From positions 86,413,474 through 86,477,473 of the forward strand of contig OV884011.1 of NCBI GenBank assembly GCA_930367205.1: 64,000 nt of DNA, in the 5' to 3' direction. A program made the translations under genes and the position numbers. Positions 1 to 10,832 of this stretch are shown one piece after another. This DNA is from Acanthosoma haemorrhoidale (taxonomy: Eukaryota; Arthropoda; Insecta; Hemiptera; Acanthosomatidae). The notes below the pieces were generated by a model, which was given only the letters and a program-made list of their open reading frames with translations, searched no databases and was not told where the DNA came from. Numbering within the stretch: position 1 is the stretch's first letter; the number at the start of each line of letters is the position of its first letter.

Positions 1-224
1 TGCCATGATATTGCATGCAATATCAATTATGCTTTCACGTTAACTACGTATACGGTCATTTTATCCATCCCAACTAATAACTAATTCGTACTCGGTTGAA
101 ATTATTATTTGATACAATTATAGAAAATTTTGAAGCCCCTGTTTCTTGATCATGTTAGTTTTTTTTTATTGGTGCTGGTTTTGCTATCGTTATAGTTGTT
201 TTTAATTACTTAAGCGCTTATGAA

Positions 225-310
225 TCCCCTTAGGAGTCGAACCGGGACCTCCACAAAGCTAGTGGAGGCTTCACCCAACAACAATGCTAGCTACCCTGCC
301 GCGACTGATG
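225..310 (-). repeat. tRNA-derived SINE-like fragment
   Basis: Read on the minus strand, positions 243-233 give GGTTCGACTCC, a perfect RNA polymerase III B box. About 40 bases upstream (293-281) is TAGCTAGCATTG, which fits an A box. The sequence between does not fold into an obvious complete tRNA, so a tRNA-derived SINE head is the better reading than a functional tRNA gene. Confidence 0.45.
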
Positions 311-592
311 TGACTTCTCTTTGGCCATATTCTCGTCAATACTTTACGTAATGTACCCGATGGACACATTGTGACTACAAGTGGGACCAATACCATATCA
401 TGAAACAGTTACGTTAACCATCGCACCACATGTGTAGACTCGATAGTACTGTTAATTGAGACTACAAGATTAAGATATAGAATTAAATAGGTGTAGTCTG
501 CAGACTAAGAAGAGCCGTTAGATGTAAGAGCTGGTATTTTTGGCCGGTTGGGCTTACACTGGAGGGGTTTTGTTTCTGTTGAACATCATCTA

Positions 593-606
593 CCCCCCCC
601 CCCCCC
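593..606. repeat. Poly-C run (14)
   Basis: Uninterrupted run of 14 C. It is one of several G/C homopolymers of 12-14 bases in this otherwise AT-rich window (others at 2782, 36984, 45902 and 49256). Confidence 0.9.
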
Positions 607-2716
607 GGTCGGCTTCTTGACACATGGGCACTCTCTCCCTGCCCCGAAAGAAAAACTACTGACGCAGTTAAGGAATAAAAAGTAGCCTTCTTTCTTCAAG
701 GGTCTCACGAATCTCCTCTACACGCACGCCACTCCCTCTAATGGCTTCCGGAACTCATGCTACATATTTTCATTACAATTATCACCCCCTTAGAAAAATA
801 TCATGAAGCTGAGAATAATTATTTAAAAAAAAAAAACACCGTAATCTTCGTTTTAGCCGAGCCATGCTAAGGTTTCCACAGCCCCTTCGGATGATTAGTT
901 ACTCCTTAAAATCCGATTAATGGAAGTATGGAAATCGGAGACTGTTTAGTTAACTTCGGATTTCTCTATTCATATCTCATAGGTAATATAAGATGGGGTT
1001 ATTTTAGTTAATAAAACTTAATTATTTTCGTTACAAAAAATCAGAGTAACTTTTCACAAAAATACTAATTTGGTAAATGACCTGTTGCTTTATATATTCT
1101 CAATTTGTCATTTGAAAATATAAGCCAGACCATTGAAGGCTATTTCCGTTTTATCTCACGAAGCCGTTTGAATCCCATTCTGTGTTCCCCTTATAAAAAA
1201 AAATACATCATTGGAGTGAAGAATCTCACCTGAACCTCCATAGTTAAGGCACTGTTGGACCCGTATAGTATACAATCAATAGAAATAGCTCTATGTGAGT
1301 AAACTTGAACTTGACAGTGAATTGTGAGAAGGCGTAAGAAAAAAACAGGAGAGGCTGGTTTCTGTCTACGGTCAGGAGGCCAATGTCCCCACAGCCTGTT
1401 TATCCTTCACAATCTCTGGGCTCACTTACCCTCCACAAATAACTCGGCTTCCCATAAGTAATTTATTTTTTGTTTTTATTATCTTGGGTATATCTATTTT
1501 GTAGACTCTAATCATGCAATATCTGTTAAAGTAATACATTATGCAGAAATTTGGCCTCCGAATGGCTGGCTGACACCTCTTGCATCTTACTTCCATCTCA
1601 TCACATACAAAGACCCAATGCAGTAACGCGATTGTCGAAGCGTCGTCGGTAAATTTGATAAAAATCTGGCTTCCTTCTTATATCAACCTAAGCCGATATA
1701 CAAACGAAAGCGTTCACTCAAATCTAATTTCAGGAGTAACTATCAACTCACACTTGACTTTGTATATTTATTTACACTGTTACGTTAACAAAATTTTCAT
1801 TTTTCTATTTTATGAAGACGTAGATCTGTAATTAATTAATACATGTTTAAAAATGTAATTACGCTTTTATTGACAATATATTTTCACCATAGGATTATTC
1901 TACGTTTCTGCGATGGACTCTAATATTGATAATAGTGTAAAATATTAAAAAAATATATCGTGTTTTTTATTCATCTAATTTTACTAGACTGGCTGTACAC
2001 ATTTCGTTTTCTAAGACTTTAATTACGAATTTAAAGCCCATATAAACTTTTCCCGAAATATCTTGTTGATTGAAGTCCAGCTCTCGAGCTATTAGAAATT
2101 AAAGGATGACCGAGTAGATACCTGACATTTTTTGTAGATCACTGCCGGATTATTTTATTTGTAATTATTGCATACAATTTTTTTTTTTTCAGTTGATACC
2201 CTAAAAAGCCTTTCGTTTCCCTGGATTTGAGGGCACAACTAGGCAATGTTTAAATAGTTGAACTTGTAAATGATAAAGTTATCTATCTATATGATGATGA
2301 ACCCTAGGCAATGACCATACTAGATTTATCATCGCCTGTGGAATGAGAGATATTTTTTCCGTTCTGATTCGTAGAATATTCTTGATATTATTTCACTGGA
2401 AGCCTTTGTTACCAACACATTCTTCTGTTTTCAATTATTTTGATCGCTTACAATGATTCTTTCTTAGAAATATTCAGTATTAAAGGACCCCCTTGTTCTT
2501 ACAATAACAATTTTAACAGTCGTAATTTTTTTCTCTTATATTCAATGCCTTAAAACTTCGTGGTGATGTATTATCTCTTATATCGAATAGTGGTTACATA
2601 ATTTGTGTGTCAAATCTGCCCGGAACGTTGGTTTTTTTTTTTTCCACCCTCCTTGAGATCGAATTTCTCTTACGTGCTTAAGACCTGAACTACACCCCTT
2701 TCTTACTTTCTGTGGG

Positions 2717-3154
2717 TTATATGGCCATTACTTGCACAAGATGTGCTGTAAAGTTATGATTTATATAAGCAGTGGGTAATGCCCCCCCCCCCCCCGGAGG
2801 CATGACTGGCGGTGCATTGTGTAAATGGATCGCCAGTAGTTGACAATAAATAGCCCGGCTGCCTAGCGAATTGGCTTCATAGATTGTCGCCGTTCCGATT
2901 ACATAAGTTTGTAGCACGCTTTTACTTCTCCCAATTATGTTACTAGATTTTTTTGGTCGTCGCAGAGCATCGGTTGAATCACCACAGTTCTGAAACATAG
3001 ATAGATTTTTTTTTATACATCCTCTATATCTAATACATACTTCAAGCTTGTTATACTCGAACACTGTTACTGTAAGAACGAGGATCAGATCAAGTCTTAG
3101 CGAGCCCGACCCGCCTGTCGTGTTGGTTTCACGAATTGATATTCTCTTTCCCAC
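2717..3154 (-). other. Unidentified 145-codon open frame
   Basis: An open frame starting ATG GGA AAG AGA and running for 145 codons on the minus strand. It has no signal peptide and no domain I can name. It includes a Gly/Pro stretch encoded by the poly-C run at 2782-2795, which argues against a conserved protein. Base composition here is a little richer in GC than the flanks. It may be chance or a decayed repeat ORF; no exon partners or splice context were found. Confidence 0.12.
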
Positions 3155-4559
3155 TGTGGTTAGTAAAGGGGAGTGACCTATAGATGTACTGAAATAAATT
3201 ACACTAGGTATTCTTATTTGTCTCGTTCTCTATGTACCCTATGTTGATATCTATATATAATATTTAATTTAATAATATTAATTATCTAATCATTTTTTAA
3301 TGATTGATTTTATTTTCTGTCCAGGTAAGTTCCTGATAACGAAAATCAAACTTGTGACTTATCTGAAAAAGTGAGGTTATTTTTATACTTTTTATCATAT
3401 GCGTATGTGCCAGTCATAGTAAAGATACGACAATCACGGATACAGAACAATTGTTATATTGAAGACAATTAATTTATAATTCAACTTAGTAGAATAAAAA
3501 GTTTTATTTTCAATAAAAGTTATTGGTTTTGAAGTGTTTACTATTTTTGTTCGTTCATATAAATAAAAGAAATTCTCAATATTTAAAAGAATTTTTCCGG
3601 GCACGATAAAAATTCCATGATACGTTTTAGCTGACAATTTTATCTAAAAGCGTATTTAAAACTATTATACAAACAAAGTTTAATTAAAAGTTTTCGTTAA
3701 ACTGTTATATATCACGAATTTTATTTGTTTGAAATAAAACACTTCACGCATCTCTTGTGAATAGTTTGTTATTAGGAATAAAGCGGAGTAAAGGTGACAT
3801 AATCACTCCGAATGAGTACACAAAATTAATAAATAAATCTTCGGCTTTATCTGTGATGTTAATCGCAATTATTGTTAAATGATGTAATAATATAGAGGAG
3901 GATATTGAATTAGATGAGGATTTGGTTGGTCACTTATTTTATAGATGGTCTGAAGAGCAGGATGTAGGCAATTAAGCCTATTACCCAGTAAAGGCCCCTG
4001 CAGTTATAGATAGGAATCCTCAGCCAGTTATGCTTTGGTATTGCAAAGAGACTTTAATTGATAATATAAAAACGAAATTTGTAGCTTTTTTTTTTATTTC
4101 ATTTTACAGTTGCCTTAAAGTAAATCAAATCATTTTTTATTTATTTTTTAGTCAAGTTTTTTGCCTACCGTTACTCACAGTCTTAAAACCAGCTGTCCAT
4201 TGTAGAAATATTTGGATTAATAAACAATAAACAAGTTACCGCTAATTCTGTTATGAATGACATTTGGTCTCTAGTTTCACTTAAGACTTAAGACCAACCC
4301 TCTTCAGCCCATCACGAGAGATAGTAAATTTTAGATACTGGATGTCCTCTGAAAGTAGGGTGAAGTTGTAAACTTAACATCCTAATAAGGATATGAATAA
4401 ACAATAATAGAGATAAGTTTGGCCCTGTGAAAAAGATAAAATATACGGTAGTTTATTTTGTAGCTCAGGGCCGCTTATAAACCTAAGTAGGAACTACTAG
4501 CTGACATAATTAAATTGAAATTTTAATAATTAGAGCTAAGAGAAAAAGTTGTGACACAG

Positions 4560-4660
4560 CGCGATTCAAACCAAGAACCTTCTGTTCACCGTTCAGAAGT
4601 TCATATCATCTCTGGATAGACATGCAGAATACCAATCATTGCCCATCTAGCTAACTTCAA
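4560..4660 (-). repeat. tRNA-derived SINE-like fragment
   Basis: On the minus strand, TTAGCTAGATGGG (4654-4642) resembles a Pol III A box. GGTTTGAATCG (4572-4562) resembles a B box with two changes from consensus. The spacing is longer than in a tRNA, which is acceptable for a degenerate SINE. Confidence 0.35.
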
Positions 4661-5142
4661 TTACTATACATCATTCATAAAAAAGAAGCTATTTAATCGG
4701 CAGTTATTAGAATTTACACCAGTATAATTAATTATATTCCATAGGTAATAATATATGTTGAAATATAATTCATATTATGTTGTTAAAGCAACGAGGAAAT
4801 GTAAAACAAATCATAAATCATGCCCGCATTTTATTCTCCCATGAAAAGATATTTTCAATCAGAATTTAATTTCGTACGTGTCACGATGTTTCTTGTTAAT
4901 CGATGATCATTAAAATTCACACCAGTATAAATTTGAAATATTTGCTACCTTCTTTCTGTTTCTGTTTTCTAGATCAAGAGGGGGGGGGCTGCTAATTTTG
5001 GCGTATTGTATTTCGAAAGTGTATATCTCTCAAAATTAATCCAGAACTATGTCTAACTTAAAATTAATTTACCACAATTACTATTTTTAACGTATCAAAA
5101 TCGCATATCCTATGCAGTTATTATACTTGTGGTCCTTGCTTG

Positions 5143-5738
5143 CGAATACTTAATACCTAGATATCTTAGTTTACTACAAGCTGATCCGAAGATCAGAGAT
5201 GATATAAATATAACAAAATACACAAGATATATTCAATTCGTGGTGACTTTTTGACAAAAATTTATAGCGCTACATTTCAAAATAAAAAGGTAAAAAGGTG
5301 GTGTAGTGTGAACAGCTTTAAACAAAAGCAGACAGGAGGTTGAAGTTTCACCTAGAGAAAGTAGCCATCAGTAAACAGAGTGTGACCAATCTTCATTTTC
5401 CCTTGTAGTATATATATATATAGGATATTTTTTTTATGAAATATTTTTTACTTCGTGGCTGGATTTTTTGGGGGGAGGAGAGGTTTTTTTTCTAAATTAC
5501 GTTTTCCCCTGCTTGAACCACATTTCATAAGACAAAAAGGTTTGGGTTGCATGTAACGTTTTTTCTCTTTATTTTTAATTTGAAATATAGCACCATAGAA
5601 TTTTTATGATTTATGTTAAAAAGCCACCATGAATTGAATATATCTTGTATATATTCTGTTATATTTATATGATCTCTGATCTTTGTATCATCTTGTAGTA
5701 AACTAAGCTATCAATTAGCTCTAGGTATTAAGTGTTCT
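5143..5738. mobile_element. Fold-back (long inverted repeat) element
   Basis: The arm at about 5143-5292 is the reverse complement of the arm at about 5567-5738, with scattered substitutions. Matching blocks include the outer cttaatacctag against ctaggtattaag, then cttagtttactacaag, gatcagagat, tataaatataaca and caagatatattcaattc. About 275 bases lie between the arms, including a short (TA)n tract and a poly-T/G segment, with no coding capacity. The structure fits a non-autonomous fold-back element or large MITE. I could not identify a target-site duplication, so the outer ends are approximate. Confidence 0.7.
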
Positions 5739-5879
5739 TGACATTACCGTTCGCTTTATTTTTTGCCGTATTTCCCTTTTGCCACACGCTGTGACGTTGT
5801 ATTACAGACGAACAAATGTGGCTAATGAAACCCAGCCAGTAAAGGAGCTGGTAGATAAGCATTACCAAGAGCCGCCGTT

Positions 5880-6060
5880 ATAATTACGGCGAAGCGAGAA
5901 CGTCACTGACTCACTAACTGTGCCTCTCTGTTCTGTCTTCTGCCTTCACATCTGCTCTCGAAGGTCTGGCCACTCCTAATTGGTTATACTTGCTGTCACT
6001 GCCTCACGCTTCTCTCATAGCTAAGGCATGCAGCACCAACACACAAGTGAGTATGCAGCA
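5880..6060 (+). promoter_or_regulatory. GC-richer island ending near a strong splice-donor-like site
   Basis: A GC-richer block surrounded by AT-rich DNA. Near its right end is CACAA followed by GTGAGTATG, an excellent match to the 5' splice-site consensus on the plus strand, the same strand as fax. This could be an untranslated first exon of fax or chance. No start codon with a convincing frame is seen. Confidence 0.15.
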
Positions 6061-6612
6061 GCTGTCCGATTCAGCTCTCAATGATTCTAGTTATGTGGAT
6101 AACGGTCGTATATAGCGGAATATAAAATCCCATCTCACGCTTTCCTGGGCTATGAGAAACCTCCTTTCTTCTAACATAGCACTGTCGGATTACCAACTTG
6201 ACTTTTGCAGAATTGTGTTAATAGGAAAACAAATTACTTTTAAGGTTGCTTCAATAATGGTAATCCATTATTTTCAAACCACTAACGGGGGTTTTAATGG
6301 ATGAAGAATAGAAAACCACTAAAAATAGTCATATATTGCCGTTATTGACTATTATTACTATGACGGATTATCTTCTTATGATATCAAGCAGTGTGTCCCA
6401 AACTTCAAGGAGCGTTTTAGGTTTTGTTGATTACAACTACCTAGAAACGCTTATTTAATTATTATTGTGTAATTTCCATTTATGGTTTTTTGCAATGATT
6501 AATTTTTTATTTGGATGCCATGCCTACAGAGTACTTTAAAATTGTTGAAACATTATATTTTTTTAAAGAGTTTGGTTAGGTGTTGAGTTATTAAAGAACA
6601 TTAGTAGATGAT

Positions 6613-6630
6613 TGTGTGTGTGTGTGTGTA
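6613..6630. repeat. (TG)n microsatellite
   Basis: Short dinucleotide TG repeat. Confidence 0.85.
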
Positions 6631-6829
6631 TTTTCCAGTCATAGCCGAAGAGGACGTTCTTGTCACTTAACTGATATTTACCTTACTGGATTCAAGGCAC
6701 CTTATTATAAAATATGGTGCTAATACGATTTCATTTGACTGCTGTGTTGTTTATTTTGACAGAGGGTTTGAACATAATGAGGAAATCCACTCATCCTAAT
6801 GTGTGAATTGTCCTGTAAGCAGTACACTG

Positions 6830-7140
6830 CCAGACCGAAGTTATGATGAAGCTATAATAGCGGGAATGGCCTATAAAAAGCCGGCGGGCAGGCTTTACGA
6901 CTGGGGAGGAGTGAGTCAGAGCTAATGGACAGACAGACAGGGAGGGGCACAAAATCAATACTGTCCGTGAGTCACTGGTTCGTCCAGTCCCCTCCGTCGT
7001 CTGTCCGCGACATTTGTTTCTATTGTATCATTGCCATTGTAGTCTCACTGTGTCCAGCAATCCACAATTTGGACTGTGGCTGCCTAATACACTGTGTGCC
7101 TGTGCCAATCAGGTTTCGAGTTAGAATATCGTGATTCTAC
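6830..7140 (+). promoter_or_regulatory. GC-richer island with TATA-like box
   Basis: TATAAAAAG at 6872-6880 is flanked by GC-rich DNA, as in core promoters. A 69-codon open frame begins with ATG at 6925, but I recognise no family in it. No clear arthropod initiator sits at the expected distance of about 30 bases, so a promoter call is tentative. Confidence 0.2.
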
Positions 7141-10100
7141 TTACTGGGGAATATACCATGAGTATTGGAACGAAGACAGTATCTTTCACTTTATATCGAG
7201 GGATGTTCTTCAAGCATGAAGTGCTGATTTTCTGATAAGGGCTGCTGAAGAAAATAACGATGTTAGGGAGAAATAATTATTACAATAAACATAATTTTAT
7301 TACCAATGCAAAATAAACCATTTCATTCCCGCCGCGATAATGTACATAGAATACCCGAAAATTGTGTTAAGGGTTGTGGAGTACAACAAATATACCAAAT
7401 ACAGTTGTAGAGAGTTCTGTCCCCTTCCTAGATGTATAATTTATTTTCATGTTTATAAAAGTTACCTGCTACAAATCAATGGCCAAAGGTGCTGCATATG
7501 CAATGTACAAAAAGAGCATTTGGGGGTTTTGGTGATATCTTACTAATTACTCCCTTTTGATTGAGTTCCTTAGTTTTATTTAACAATTTTTATGAACATA
7601 CATATTTTAAAAGCAGTTTCTCTAGGATGCCCCATTGAATGTACTGTACAAAGAACTCAGTAAACACAGCTATTTTATATAACGGTGATGTGTTTAGGGT
7701 GGAGACAGATAAAAATCTTCCTACTCTACTCTTGCCATGATCTGTAGCTTGACCTACGGTTGTTTTTTTCCTGTAAGCTCCAAAGATTCTGACAAGAGAC
7801 CTAGCAGAAATTAACTACTATGAAGATATCGAGAGTAACCCTTAAGCACGAGATGCTCAAGCGAAATATTTCTCTAGAAATCTAAAACCCCTCTGGTAAA
7901 TTCCTTTTCCCTCTGACCAGGTGTTAAGTCGCTGTAAAAATAGACCCTATCCCCCCTGTTATGTCCCCCCAGGCTTCGTAGTAGAATGAGTAATTACTGG
8001 AAGCCCCAGATTGCCTGTAGGGTCAATCCATTATAACTGACACGTAGTAGGGTCAGGCACTATAATTCTTTTCTCCCTTGCTTCGATAACTTCAAATGTA
8101 TTAAATATATATGCTTCATACATTTCACCACTTGATGGGAATGTTTGGTTTCATTTCATAGTAATCTCAATTTTAGTAAAAGGAGAACATTTATATATTG
8201 CCTGGTTAGTTGTATTCATTCGCCGTTCTTACAAGATAGCCAGCCGTTAAGGAAACTTCATTGTTTGTACTCAACGTCTCATACAGTCCATTAATAATTG
8301 TTTATGGTTAAGTTTTGGAATCGTTCCAGTTCCCAAATTGTAAAGCTTTGTAAATTATTAGTATTAGGCGGTGAGCTCGAAGCTTCACGTGTTTACAGGT
8401 TTATTCTGAGCATAAAGGGCCGACATATATCCCTGTCCCAGTGTTTGCCCTTGTTTGTGGACAGTGTTTCGTCAGTACACCAACACTGTTTTCTCACACT
8501 TCTCTTTTGTTGATTTTCTGATCTGGAGAAAACTTCTTTTTATGTTGTTACTGTTGTCTTACACTGCTCTACTTGCTCATATCCAAAGAAACAAACCCAT
8601 GTATCATTATTACAGTTTAGTGCCTAAAATAATGTAACCAATCGTTCCGTTATTTTGAAAAAGTAACAGTAATTGTTGCGAATGACATGCATCTGGTGCC
8701 GCGATGCCTAATTAACAGGCCGCTGCCATGCTGGCAAATTCAATGTAAATCTGTTGCCGTCGGGGGAATTTTGATGGATGGTTTCTCTGCCCACATTCAT
8801 TCACGAACCTTGCCGTTTGAGTAACTTCCTGCATATTTGTTTATCTTAGCCCACTTCAGCTCGCTCACTTGAATATCATTAGTCCAGCAATCCTACTTAA
8901 TAACAGTACGTATTGATCTTTTTTGTAGACGGCTTTGAAATAGTATAAATAGAATAGATTAGGGAAAAAATTTGATTCCGGGAAAAAGTCGTCCCCTACG
9001 AATAACATTAACGTTCATATGACACCTTCAATTCACACCTAGCAAATAAAAATAACTATTACATCATAATAAAAAAGATAATGACAAAGCAAAATAAAGT
9101 GTAAACCTCTATAGGAAAGATAGTAATCATGAAATAAAATAAAAGATGGTTTAACTGCTTCTAGTAAATAAAGTCATAGATGGATCAACCTATAAGAAAC
9201 CGAAACAACAATTAGCAGAAGAATGTACAGTATGGCATCAAATAAAACCTTTTCAATTGGAAGTAACAAACTTTTTTTGGGTCTGTGGTGAAAATAGTTA
9301 CACTAGGACCGTGAGATAGAGCAAGGTCATCTTCCATGACCGATCCTTCACCTACCTGTCAATTACAATTTCAATTTGCTCTGCAAATAGGTTTTAAATC
9401 AATCAATAAAATTAAGTATTTTATTTCAAACGTAAGGAAAATCTTAATGCTTTGAATTGCATAGCAACGGATATTGTTTATAAATTTAAAAACAATCAAC
9501 TATGTTGTTAGTATTCCAATTTAATATATCTATGTTGAGTACAGTAATAACATCGTGTACCACACAAACTGCCTGATGAACTTATTTATTATCAATTTGT
9601 CCATTCAATCTCGAGTTACTTTGGCGGCAAGTAGCCGTGATCGACCTTTTAAACGCAGCAGATGAATTCCCATCTTGAAGGCTAATTTTGCTATTTTTTC
9701 TTTGGCCAATAATTCTTAAAGATAAATTCGTAAAATAGTTTCTTAGTCTTTTCCAATGAATGACAATAGGGAATCCGAATCATTTTTGGTGTCAAAATAG
9801 GGAAGGGGAAATATGAGGCTAATTGCACTTTTCGTAACCATGATTGTTTGGAAAATAATCGATAGCAATCGGCTATGGTAGGGTCGACTGCTAGACAATG
9901 TTTATCCTACAGTTAAAACAAACTTGCTCCTCATTGCAGCCTTGAGTGAGTCATCATAACAGATTGAATTATGCCGTCCTATCGTCATTAATACCCTTCA
10001 GGCCGCCGTTTATCGATAAGAATTATTTGAGGAAACGGCCGTAGTGAAGCGACCGATTAATGAGGCAGATTTATTATTATTGTCTGTAGACATATCTCTC

Positions 10101-10340
10101 TTATTCAAGTTTACAATCTCCGAAGATAAACTATCTGACGGGAGGGCACTATAGATCTAATTAGTGTTATTTTTAATCTACAGTACGCCCATTATTTATA
10201 GCTTATGATCAGCGCGATAATACGTGATCTATTTGTAATGGCGGTTAGCAATTTATATAAATAAATCACGCTATGATGTTCTAAATTTGATCGCTCCTGT
10301 CTTATTGTTAATGATATTTCAATATTTTATAATGAAGTAT

Positions 10341-10480
10341 GTACCAATCTTGCAAGTGATATCATTACCAAAAGAAATAACAATATAAGCTAAGGTTTAA
10401 ATTATGCGCGCAAAGTAAACGTACCAAATTTGAAATATTGTGATAAGTTAAGTTAGTTAAGTTGTTTGATTGAAATTCAA
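10341..10480 (+). repeat. Direct repeat, copy 1
   Basis: It begins gtaccaatcttgcaag and includes aagctaaggtttaaatta, tgcgcgcaaagtaaac and aaatttgaaatatt. The same order of blocks recurs at 10688-10832 with a few substitutions and small indels. The two copies are about 350 bases apart in the same orientation. They could be ends of a decayed element or a local duplication. Confidence 0.8.
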
Positions 10481-10687
10481 ACAAAATATAAATTTTAGAA
10501 CATTAAAAGAAACCCGAACTAACTCTACTAACTAAATAGTAATAATAATACTAACGAACTAATAATGCAAAGTTCTTTTAGTAACGAATCACCTCTTTTG
10601 TTAAAGCGGAATTGTATAAATTCATTATTAGTGCCGAGTATGACTCAAAAAGGTTTAATGAATTTAGTGACGGGTATTGCCATAATT

Positions 10688-10832
10688 GTACCAATCTTGC
10701 AAGCGATATCATTACCAAAAGAAAGAAAAAACAGTATAAGCTAAGGTTTAAATTATGCGCGTAAAGTAAACGTACCAAATTTGAAATATTACATTAAATT
10801 CTATAAAAAGTTAAGTTGTTTGATTGAAATTC
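10688..10832 (+). repeat. Direct repeat, copy 2
   Basis: Second copy of the 10341-10480 unit. Copy 2 carries an A-rich insertion after accaaaagaaa and a different junction before the shared ttaagttgtttgattgaa block. The copies differ at only a few sites, so the duplication looks comparatively recent against the other relics here. Confidence 0.8.

Larger units (their letters stand above)
1..5142. other. Non-coding AT-rich DNA, far upstream of fax
   Basis: No coding exon is recognisable here on either strand. The stretch contains SINE-like remnants (listed separately), a 14-base C run at 593-606, another at 2782-2795, and short AT-rich low-complexity tracts. The only long open frame (minus strand, 2717-3154) has no family I recognise. 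The part near 4690-4730 and 4908-4930 repeats a short phrase ending in caccagtataa, suggesting a small duplicated piece. This is probably intergenic or part of a long 5' intron of fax, but the upstream fax exon is not visible, so the two cannot be told apart. Confidence 0.5.
5739..10340. other. Non-coding DNA with scattered GC-richer islands
   Basis: No exon is recognised. It contains a (TG)n tract near 6613-6630. GC-richer, less repetitive islands lie near 5860-6060, 6830-7140 and 8690-8880, with AT-rich DNA between. The islands could be regulatory DNA or untranslated 5' exons of fax, but nothing here proves function. The short open frames in the interval look like chance. Confidence 0.4.

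Noticed and set aside
1580..1831. Short plus-strand open frame
   Set aside because: No recognisable domain and a composition typical of random AT-rich frames.
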